Shown here piece by piece: positions 23,181 to 35,100 of a stretch of 64,000 nucleotides of DNA (within the stretch, counting starts at the first letter, position 1; every line of letters begins with the position of its first letter). The DNA comes from Phoronis australis (taxonomy: Eukaryota; Phoronida; Phoronidae): assembly GCA_002633005.1 (NCBI GenBank), contig NMRA01000521.1:221691-285690 (forward strand), given 5' to 3'. The notes under the pieces were generated by a model, which was not told the DNA's origin, did not search any database, and saw only the letters and a list, made by a program, of their open reading frames with translations. The position numbers and the translations under genes are program-made.

Positions 23181-26100
23181 GTAAGTTGTGTCTTTCGCTT
23201 TGTCAGGCTACCTGTTCTATCTGGCGGGCTCTGTCCTCTTCTACTTGAGATTTTGCAAAATTTGATCTTGTAAAACACAATTTTTTTAAACATGTTACCT
23301 CTCGAGTTTACGCAAACGCACGCAGAAACACGTTCGCCCGCCGACATTTCGTTCCAAACGCCTCCACAAAAGGCCTTGTTTTGTTCCCTATGGCTTATGT
23401 CAATACAATCAACCAAACATCAATGATATCCTTATTCGGTGCAAGAATGAATGAATAAACCTGTCAACCGTTTAAGTATTATGTAGACTTTTTTACCATA
23501 ATGAATTAAAATTTACTCACGGTGCACCGTGTCTTCGTATGTATAATCCTGATAATTGTTCTATGACAGTTCTTGAGTATACTGGGATGTGATGCGTGTA
23601 TATGTAATGCGAAGGTGGCCGCGAGATCCCTTTAGCCACGAAGAGATAGAAAGTTGTATAAGATTGAATAGTTATCGTACAGGCCAATCTAATTAACACC
23701 TATCTCTAATGTTTACGTGGTATCCACTTGTTGATACCATCAAACGATCCCACTGTTTTCATTGTTAATTACTAACAATCGCGTCTCGCGTATTCCCTCG
23801 GGAAAACGCGGAACACGTGAAGAACGTCACGAATTGAATACGACAGTTAATTCGTTAATTTCCTTCTTTGGTTGAATACGTGTATATCAGCTGACTTCAA
23901 CAAAGTTGCAGGTGCGTTTCACCTTGTTCACCGCCATTATCAAAGAGTCGCCAAGTCTTGGAAAGTTCTGAAAACGTGATTCGATTTTAATTTCTTCACG
24001 ATGATAAAACTGGAATAAACCCCCGTCGTCCGCAAACGAAGTAAACGCTTGATTTAAACATATTACTTGGTCACGTGATGAGTGGTTTCTGGGCTGGGAG
24101 TGAACTTGCAAGTATTGCTTCTGAGTAATTCTGCATTTTAATTAAGACAGTCACTATACATTATCCGGCAGTCAAACCAAATGCACGTCAAAAGTCTCAA
24201 ATACTTAAATCATTTTATGTTTTTTAACTGCTTCAAAGAATCAAATGAGTTCTTCAAATTCTTTCAAAGGGTTGTTCTACGAATGTCATTTATTTCAAAA
24301 GTAAATGTTAGGGTCAGGTTCTTGATGTTCAGGATCCAAATCTTTTATTGCACTCTTCTATTTCTGAGGTAGAAATGTTATGTGAGTACTGGAAACAATG
24401 GCGTGAAGTACATGTAGTTGTGGTAAACACGCACTAATTTCAGTTATCCTAATATTAATTTAAACATTTCAAAGTAAATTATAGCTTCCTATTTCAAAGA
24501 CTTGGAAAATACATGTAATCTATTGAATTGAATGTCAAAAAAACAATGTAGATTAAGGTTTAAAGTCCAGATAAGCTAGATCTCTAAAATACATGTTTCC
24601 CTGTTGCTCGAGACCTTGTTCTGTGCACGAAACGACCCGCAGTGACAAGCAAACTTGGCCCTCTATGAAGCACAAATAAACTACCGGTTCTTTCCAAGTA
24701 AAAAAATCTTTACGAAACTGAATAACAAAGAAGGTGAGCCCAATTTTTCAGCAAGTGGTCTTAATCAAATGTTAATTAGTTTTTCGACTGAAGGCGAGTT
24801 TGTGGCAGTGTAAAAACTGGCCAAAACTTGTGAAAAACATAACCCTTTCAAATGTTGTTTTTTTAAATTGAATAAACCTCCATGCTATCAAACTTCTCTA
24901 AGAAAGCCGCGAGCAATTTTCTCAAGGTCATGAGGTGATTAAACAAGACTGACTGTTCCACCCACGTCCGGATGATATCGTATACGTAGAAAATGTGCAA
25001 AGGTACTTGTCGCGTGCCAGCGGGCGTTTGAGGTGTGCCCTTAACAGCATTTCACGACCTGGAATTGACATAAAGCTGAAACGCAAGTTTGGGGTCACGA
25101 ATATTTAAAATCAATGGGCTACTTTTGCTTGTACAGACTTGTGAAGTAACACACACTAGAGCCTCGTCGTCACGGTTACCTTGGGCTTCACCAACAGATT
25201 TCTACAACTCCAGCCGTCTTCAAAAGAAACGTTTGCCACGAAATCAGATCAAAGTTCCCATGTATACAGTAATAGAAAATTTACTGCATTAAAGGAAATA
25301 AAACACTGACTAAAATGAATTTATACTTGTAAGTCGTTGACTAAAATTCACGATTTTTAATTTTTTGGGTTCTGACTTTTGAATTCCATGTGAAACGTTG
25401 CCGGCGTTAGGGTCATTTTGCCCGGAGAAATACAATAAAATTAGTCAAAATGAATGCTTCTCGTTTCGGTTCAGGTACCCAATGGTGAATGTTTCAGTAA
25501 CCCCTTGAACCAGTATCGTGCAACAGAGATCATTCTCTCTCTCTCTCTGCTCAAATGCATGGACCCTAGTAATTAAAAGTAAAAACGTGAAACACAAAAA
25601 AGCTTTGTTTTCATGTTAACTCCAAATCAGTCACCCTTTCAAAAACTTTATTCTCAGTGATTGGATGCCCTTCGATGTGGATGCCCGGGTCTTCGGCTCG
25701 TGCCCCTCCCCCCTTACCATGGCAATTGGCCCACGGGTCGTGGTACCGACTGTAGTGCACGGGAAGGTTTAACAATAGACTAGATCGATATCTGGATCTA
25801 CATGTACCCTCGATTTGCAACTGCTTTCGTTTCTACTTGAGTTGATACCAAACGGAAGGTTTTAATGCACCCTAGTAACGAGAGCAATGCTTTGCGTCAT
25901 TCATTTTCCGTGCCAAGGTTATTTTCAACGTATGGATTAGGCAGATTAACCCCACACCCCTGTATCCCTACGGATACGACCAAAAGTCCGTTGGCAGTTG
26001 TCGCTTTTGGTATTTCCGCCGATACTTTTTATTCAGAAATTGTGGTTCACACTCTCCCACATTTTCACCATCCTAGTTCCGCCAATTAAAGCAATTCGTT

Positions 26101-29100
26101 CGTTTTAACCAAGTTAAATTGTACCAAAGTCCAGGGAACGGAAATGGTGGGTGTGAAGTGTGTAACACGAAATCCGACTGTCGTTCAGCAACGGTCCGTC
26201 TAGCAACCGGGAGCAAATTCCGCGTCACATGTCGTCGATCAGTGTTTGGTGAACCCGACCTTTTTAATGTGTAAAATGCGGTTTTTCAATTATTTCCTAA
26301 CTAGACGCTCAGAGCTAGATGATACCATGTGGACACAGCATTTCTATTCTGTGTAGGTCGTTGAGGATAGACGTGATATGTGTCGCGCAGTTGGGCCACT
26401 TCAAGGAACATTCGACAGCGCCTCATGTTACCGTTTGAAATCTAAATGAGATCAGTTAGGGATTGGGGATTGATACATATCCAAGGTCATCAATTATGAT
26501 TTCATTGCCTGGCACTATTCCTTTTCAGAAAAAGAAAACCACAGTGGCATTTCAGGGACTCTCTGACTATTCAAAAGGTTCATGGTATCGAGTTACAACA
26601 TGTTTATGCTCAACACAAAACTATCGATCTATCTATTTAACTTGTTGTATGTCTGTCTGTCGGTCGGTCGGTCTGTCTGTCTGCCTGTCTGTCTGTCTGT
26701 CTGTCGGTCTGTATGTATGTCAGTCTATCTATCTACCTATTTTTCGGACATGAATCCACTCATTCTGTTTAGTCTGCCTCTTTTTTATCCTTGTAACAGG
26801 CCCACTTTTACCGCCAAAACAAGAGCCAAAAATAAAAGTAGCGTGATGCCTGACTCATTCAATAGTAACCACGCTTCTTCAAAGTGAGTTAAAAACTCCA
26901 GACTAAACAACGAGGACTTCTGATATTTTTTCTTCTTTTGAATGATGAAGCGTAACCGCAGCGAAACCGTAGCAGAGGTTACAACCAACTAAACGTAGCC
27001 TGACTTTGTCTACAGTCTCACTTAAAGCTAAAACTCGCGTTTTCTCACATTTTTTATAATTTAGACAATTACTTACCGTTATGAAATTGGTCTCAATTTA
27101 GACCTTACTCAAAATGAAGGAGATTCAAGGCTTCCAAAGAACAGTTAGTCATTGCTAGAAACCAAGCTTTACAGGTTGTCTTGTCATTTTATGCGCCGAT
27201 CATCATGGTTTCTAAGAATCGTGGTCTCTCAGTGTTTTGGTAGGGGACGGGGCCCGGGATTTATTTTTTGTAGTCGAAATCAAACGCGAAAGTATTTTTT
27301 GACATTTTGTATTCTCATTTGTATGAACTGAAAAAAAGTGTCAGTAAGTCAATGATAGAGCTCGTTATAGTTTATGCAAATGGATTTCTAGTCCAAGTTC
27401 GCACTTGATGACCCCAAGGTTCGAGCAACAAACTCGGTAAAAATTCCAGATTTAGAGTAAAGGGTCACCTGTCGCTCGAACTTTTGACCTCATTGCTGGG
27501 GTCATAATAGGGTTAGACACTAATCCACGTAGGCCATTGAGTACTTACCTCAGGCCCGAAGCTCTCTTCCCATCTGAGTAAAGAACCACTGCAGTTGAGG
27601 CAAATTATATAGCGGTAAGTGATCCGAATCAAACGTGTGTTCATAGTTGCTTTAAATAGCGTACTAAGGACAGTATCTCAAACAAATGGTGTAGCATATA
27701 TATTTGACCCATTGTCAGAGAAGTATACATGTACTTTGCCCAAGTTAGTGTGTACGTTTGTATACTCCTATGCATGCATATGGCACTCAGCGTACGTTTG
27801 CATACTCCTATGCATTCATATGGCAGTATGGCACTCAGCGTACCCAGACGCTTATGTCGAAATGTGTTTATGTCGAAAGCAACTTTTGTGCGCCTTTTAA
27901 CTTTATGCTGTCCAAATATGCTGTTTGCTTTACATTCGCCAACTTAGAACATAGTGTGAGTTTGTCAGTCAAAAGATATCACTGAAATATAAACTGCTAG
28001 TGTTTGTCTTATTTTGCATTAACTTTTAATTTTGTTTTGAAAAGTGGACAGGGTTTCCGCGGAAACCTGATAACATATGGCGGCAGTTGCATGAGTACCT
28101 ATAATGCTCGAGACAGCTGTCACTCACTGTGACGGTCATTTTAGGTGGCGGTGAACCACCAAATATAAAATTTAACTAAAAGAGTCGTAAGTTAGAAAAT
28201 ATTTGGAACTGTGATGGATGGGCTTAAGTTTCGACTGAAATAACTTGCGTTCAGGTCCATTTTCAATGAAGTTTTTAACTAAAATGAAGCGTAAAAAGTA
28301 TCTTTAAAAGGTCACTTAACCCTGTTTGATTTTGTTTTTAGACCAATCCTCGCTCTGACACCTGTTAGTGCACCTTTTTTGTCTGACTTGATTGATGAAA
28401 ACAAGATTCAACTGAAAACTCTCATTCACTGTGTCACAGAATGGAAAGTCATGATTGCTCTTGAAGGGACGTGGTCTTTCCCTACAGGTGGCGTGTAACT
28501 CGCGGTTTAAAGCCTAGGTCATGGTTGCCCCATGAGATGACTCTGTAAGGTCTTTTCAATTTTTTCTCCAAACTCTTGAGGGTTGCTTAGCGTTGGTGGT
28601 TAGAGATTTGCATAGAGAATTCGTTGTCACTTAGTGATAATTGCGCAAAACCGGATTTGACATCCTTTTAAGGAGAAGGCTGGACCAGCGTTTCTTAAGT
28701 GTGAGATAAGTTACCCCTCTTTTATTTTGCCTTTAAATTGATAGACATCCCAACTGCAGTACAGACCTACAAAATTCACAATGGCGTTTAAATTTCAACC
28801 GAGAGGTGGTGCGTCATACAACGGTTCAATATACAAAATGCCAAAGGTACAGTGTATTATCAATGTTAAATCAAACGCAGTCTTCACAGCACACACCACA
28901 GCGTGGCAGCATGCAAAACTCAGCATCGCTGTTTTCGTTTGTAAACTGATATAAAAATAAGTCTGGATGGTGAAATTAGAGCTGACAAAATGTGTAGCGG
29001 TACTGTGTTGCCATGCCAAGTACAACGAGATCAATGTTCCTAACGTGTTCATTGCTTGCGTGAAAGGCGCGTGTTGATGATGATCGCGACACGTATCGGT

Positions 29101-32100
29101 GTTTACTCGACAAGCCAGCTATACCAAAACGTTTGTTTCTGAACTCACAAACAGCGCCACACGCGTGGATGCTGACGACCGATGGCAAACCCCTGTGTAT
29201 CGCAATCCTGCAGCAGGAGAGAATGCTGTTTGGCAAGTGTTCGATTCTTCTGCTCGGTGGATTTGTTCGTTCAAGACCCTATCATTGTCCAAGTTATAGA
29301 CGTTGACTAGTGCCATAGCAGAAACTAGACGACTCCGGTTAATTCTGGCTCGTGATTGGCCTTAGAAATTATGCCAATTAATTAAGTTTAGAAACAGAGA
29401 CACGTTAGTTCTCTCTCGAAAAATTCTTTTTCAGTCTAAATTCTATGTCCGCCGGGTAATGCCAACACATGTATAAGCTCACTATGCAGGTATATTTCGC
29501 CTGTGTTAGTGGATTCGTTGTGAATGCGTCGCACATATAGCAAAGATTTTATAGATACCTCATATAGGACACCTATCAGGTTTGTCAATTCACGTTTCTT
29601 CACAAGTCGACCAGGAAATCGATACTTACAGCGCGGTGGAAAGGCGATGAATTTGGCAAGCGCGATGGCACCCACAAAGCAAATTCCACAGTTGCGTCAT
29701 GGCGTTAATATTTGAGAGAGCTGGTTCTAGGAATTGAAAGCAAGCGACCCGCGTTTGAATAGACTCCGCTGGCCTTTTAGAAGTGGCGAATTTTACTTGC
29801 TTTTTGTTATCTGGTGCTGGGTTGTAAGAATGCGGGGTGAAGCGTTAAAGACTCAAGCTGTACACGAACGGTCCCCTTAGTGAATGACAAACAGTGGGAA
29901 TGGAAGACTTAAAAGCAAAGTCTTTGATTGTAAAAAATCAAAGGCATTTTGCGCATTCTTTGTTCACCATAGACCCTTTGAAAACAAAGTTTGTTAGCCA
30001 TAACCCTTTAATTTTTAAGACTTGTCCAATTATTAATCAAATAAAAATGCTATGCTGATTGATTTAATTAAACCCGAAACAAATGTTTTTAAAAAACAAC
30101 AGCCTTCAGGTTATGTCAGCAAAATTGAATTTTACAAATTTGAGTGATCATACATGTATTCTCCAGGGGACATTACTTGCCTTTTGCTGGCTCCATTGTA
30201 GATATGTTTATTTCAACTCTACCTCTCATGGGCGGCGCACCATAGGGGGCTGGGGGGCTATAGCCCTCTCTTATTTCAGTGCTGCGCCGCCCATGCCTCT
30301 TGCTCACATAATCAAATTTCACCAGCTGTTGCTCACACCATCTTACAACATTTTAATTTCTCAGTGACTGAAGAGTCTAAAATCTCCTGGTGAAAATATT
30401 TTAAATGTTGAGGAGTTGATTCCTTCAAGGGGTCACACGTACATAGGTATGGGACCAGAGTATCGAGTAGTTGTGTCTAAGTCTTCGTTGAAACAAAAAA
30501 TAAACAACGAAAGTCGAAAAACGAATAGAATCTGAAGTAGCACGCTGTGGTGTATTTCATTGTTGGAGATGTCTTCTTCTTTGTAGGCGCAATGTTGTTT
30601 TATACCAGATGTTTGTTTTACTGCTAGTATCGCTATCGCGTCACCATATTTGCCTATAAGCTACACAGGAGTTTGTTTTCGCATTTCAGGAAGAATATGG
30701 AAAGACAACGTGAAATGCGCTGGTGTGGAAACCAAGTTAACAAGTTGCCCTTCAAACCCCTGGGCGGTGCATAACTGCAACTCAAAGGTAGCAAAACGTC
30801 GCAGTCTAAGCCGCCTTCAGTTACAAAATCAACTTTTTATTTAGATCACTTGCTGTTCCAAACTCGGCATCAAATTTTCAAAATAGATGTGATTTCTGGA
30901 CTTGAAAATTGTTGCCTGAGACAAGGTTGGGTACATTGACAGAACACCGCGTGTCAGTATAGTAGTATTTGGAAGACCAAAAATTGCCTCTCACCTGACT
31001 AAGGAACACGCTTCGGCCAATTTTACACCGGAGGTTTAAAACAGGAGTGGGTGGTAGTACAACTAATGCCGCACCGTTTGAGCGACTTAACTTAGGGTAG
31101 TTACAGCATTGTGGGACATAACAAGATCGTCTGGCTTATGATGAGAGGACTCTGAGGCCGCTAAATTGGGCACCAGTTTTGTTCAACAGTGTTTGCATTA
31201 CATGTGGTTTTGGCTATGCCCAGCTACAACACAAAGTTGGCACTCTCGTTAAAATATCAATTATTGAACCTTTAGGAATGGGACAACAAATTGGTATTAC
31301 TTGTTGACATGCATTAAAATCAAGAAGTCGGAATATTCCACGCTCTTAAAATGCATTGAATTTAGAAGAAATTTAACAGAACCAACAAAGTATTGCCTTG
31401 AAACCTAACCTGGAAGAGGATATATTGATCGTGAATCAAGGTACTTCACCATTCTGTAAAACAATGTGTTCTCGAGATAAAAAGTGAGTTTAATTTCCCT
31501 TCAGCGTTTGTTACACGCTGATATTAGGTAAATGCTTATCTCACAATTAAATAGATTGTTTTTGCCTCTTAAGTTTCGCGAAATGTGCATGCGTACGAGA
31601 CCTTGATGAAATGTTAACAATGTGTACTAAAAGTGTTCTGCGTTAAAGGTATTCTGGTGTCCAATGTTTATTCCGTGTATAATGATAGCAACGTATGTGA
31701 ATCGTGGTGGTAGGAAAATTGACAGACAGTCTTTTAATGCTTGAAACAAGTGCCAACAACGTGGCCTCACCTAGGTGGTCCTTAGGTGCGCCGAGCATAA
31801 TCTCAATCAATAACGAACTGTCTGATTCAGCAGCCCATAAATCACATCTTTTCCGAGTTAGGAACAACACGAGACTAGTAATATAGAGGCAAGTGTCATG
31901 AATAAAGAAGTTGATTATTTTTTGGCTGACATTTTAACACATTACAAGCTGATTAGGACTTATGCTTTACTGTCAAACCGACATTGGTTGCCGGGTTCGG
32001 TCAAAATCATCCTACATTGTAGTTGAACGTGAACAAGAGTATAAACATGAACATGGCAGAATTAGATGCGCTGTAATTATTTTTGTTTCAACCAATTGCG

Positions 32101-35100
32101 CGGGTTCATGTTTTATGAATCCTGACCTTTTGTTTTCACTTTCCACGGAGTCTTACACACTTTTGCTGCATCACAGAAAATCCTTTCCTAATTTTCTCCA
32201 AGTGCTGTCCAAACCGAAATAAAGCAAATCCTGCGTGTGTGCATCGCTGAAGAAGCACGGGTTCATTGTTGCCATTGGCTATTTATATTGTTATCTGCAA
32301 CAAAGAACGGTTCTTCTGTTTCTCCACCGGCAAGGCAAGATACAAGATTGGTAAGAGTTGGTTTCACTTTTAAGCATACCATAAATTGTACCATTTTGAT
32401 AGCAGGGCTATTTGAACGGTTTAATTCCAGGAGGCGGCAGGAGTTAAATGTAGTCCACCCCACGAAAGCAACAGGGATGAGAATTCGCGGGGAATTTTTG
32501 AAAACGATTTGGTGCCCTTCGAGGACAGAGAGTCGCGCATTCGGACTTCTTCGAGCTTGGCTGCTTTGCTTTCTAGGGCTAGTCGTCCAAATGGAAATAT
32601 TCCGGAAGCGATTGCAGCAATCTTACGGCAAAGATACTCGCAGAATGACGCCCGCGCGAGAACACCTCAAACCACGTCCGTGAATGCTGCGCGCAATCAG
32701 TGGGCTGAAACTGCTGTGACAGATGCAGAAACGTTGGCAGTGAGAACACCAGCAGCACGTAGAACGACAACAACGACGAAAGAAACACCAAAACCAACGA
32801 CAACAGCGACGAAAACAACACCGAAACCGCCAATAACAGAGCCAACTACAACTCCGAAACCAACGACTACAGCAAAACCTATTGTTTCTGCTACTCCATC
32901 AACCACAACTCCGCCAAACTTTCGCGTCATAGATGTTAACACCTGGGTTAATGAGGGAACGTTCACCCTGAAGCCTCGGCCAACGTTCAAAACGTTCTCT
33001 GCTGATGACGTGCAGAATGAGATGAGCAAAATGGCTGACTCAGGAGAAGTAACCGAAGAGGTAAGTTCTTACTGTGTAAGTGATTCCCATGTGCATGTTC
33101 AGGATACCCAGAAGTAAAAAGGTGATGATAATGAGAGAGTGACAGGGATACAAACGGAAGTTGCTGACCTTGTTGGTAATGCAATTGCAACATGGTGATA
33201 ACGATGGTTAATTGGCTGTAGTGTAATGACGATAAGATGCTGACCTTGGTGGTAGAGATGTGGTGGTGTTTGGGAGACGGTGCCGTGATGATTTTCATGA
33301 TCTAATGGTAACAGAATGATAATGAGAGGTTGTTGTAGACTATGGTGGTATAGGCGTGACTGCGAAACAATGCTGAAAGGCGATGGCACGGTGATTGCGA
33401 TGGTTTGATGGTTGTGGGGTGATAATGAGAGGTTGTTGTTGACTTTGATGATATAAGTATGATTGTCACTGGGAGATGACGGAGATGTGTGATGATAATA
33501 GGATCACTGTTTTTATGTTGGTGGTGATTAGCTTGTGGTGATGATCAGATAGTGACTTGGAGATGGGGAGATGGTTACGGCGTGATGGTGATAATATTTG
33601 TTGACCTCGATTGTGAATAAGAAGGTGCGATTGTGAACGTAGCCATTGGATGTCACAATGGGTCAGTGATATGGATATATTTTGGCCTTGTTGACAAAGG
33701 GGTGATTATGAAGAGGTGCTAGATGTCTTTTATGATCGTGGTGTGATGGGGGTGATGGTGTTGATGACCATATTGTTCATGTATCTGGAAATGATGGCGA
33801 TCTCGTGATGGTGCTTGAACGGACTTGGGATCAGAGGTGGTCATGACGTAAGCCTACTCGTTCAGATTTGTATTGTAGTATACATTTTAAAATACACCAT
33901 TGGACTTTATAAGGATAAACTGATATTTCATATCCACAAAGGCTTGTAAGATAGCTTTCATTCCGACCAGTGTGGCCAACAGACGTAGAGATAACTTCGT
34001 TCTAGTAGTGTATGAAGAAGTCACATGGTCAATTAACAGGTGACATCTGTCCAAATCCAAGTGTTAGTTCACCCAGCAGACGATCGCTTGCCTAACACAT
34101 TCTGTATTCTGGATCACGTGGATTTGTTTCCAATACAATGTACGTCTGTGTTGTAGGATGCACAATCTTCGAGTCTTGGTATCCATAAAAAGGTCAATAG
34201 GGAATGGAAAATTGCTTCCTACTGTTTGAGGATGTTGATGGTCAAGGGTTAACGGCTGGAATGGTGGCTAGTATGATGATAGGGTGGTGGTGGTAGTGAG
34301 GACAGGTGATGGTGGTAAGGATAGGGCGACAATGTTGACGATGGAATGTTGTATAGTGATGCCATCACTCACATTTACTTATTTATTCTAGTACAAGTAC
34401 GACGTACGCATAAAAGGAGGGCGTAATCTCAACGAAGGCCGTGTCGAAATATTTATCAACGACAAATGGCAAACGATCTGCGGTCAACAATGGGGCTTGT
34501 TTGAAACCATGGTGGTCTGTCGACAACTAGGACTCGGACACGCTAAAAATGCAGTTAAGGTACAGCATGCATCCATTTTACAAAACGCCAATAAGCGACT
34601 GACTTCAAAGTGCTCGTTCCACTCTTCCGGCCTAAGTCCATAATGCAGTAAATTTTATTTACGTGGCGTGTAACCGTAGTTGTATACAAATGGTGCAACT
34701 TTATTTGGCAACTGGATTAATTTGAAAACACTACAAATACATAAAAATGTACGGATTGGTTAAGATGTTTAATGTCAATGAACTCTACTGGAAAGTGGTC
34801 AACAACTTACATTGCATATACGTTGTAACAACCAAGGGTCATATTTTTCTCATTGCCTTAGCAATAAATGTCAGTTCTCAACCCATAACGCCATTTCTAC
34901 TAAAACTCGTATGTATGGAGCTCGGTTATGGACGCTGCTGAAACGGAAATTCTTTCCCTATTGCTGTAAAAGGGTTCTTGGGCTTAGCTATTGAACTTTA
35001 CACAATTAAATGAGAATGCCACCCGATTAAATTAGTCTTTTTACCGTCTTAATCGGTCTATTTCCACATCGCCTCTTATACGGTCGTCCTCACCTTGCCG

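Larger units (their letters stand above)
23181..30689. other. LOXL intron 1 (7.5 kb)
   Basis: Phase-1 intron. It holds a CT microsatellite (25531-25549), a TGTC/GGTC microsatellite (26647-26740), a short duplication (27751-27840), an interspersed repeat (about 28000-28260), a GC-rich MITE-like repeat (30231-30297), and no gene I can support. A 22-codon frame starting ATGGCG at 28781 ends at an AAG|GTACAG donor, but no partner exon is found. Confidence 0.7.

Noticed and set aside
26463-26887. Cysteine/serine-valine-rich frames
   Set aside because: Translation of the TGTC/GGTC microsatellite.
28781-28846. 22-codon ATG frame ending at a good splice donor in LOXL intron 1
   Set aside because: No partner exon or family match found; could be chance.
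32579-33389. Minus-strand frames opposite LOXL exon 3 and intron 3
   Set aside because: Antisense shadows of the Thr-rich coding repeat and of the GATGGTG repeat.
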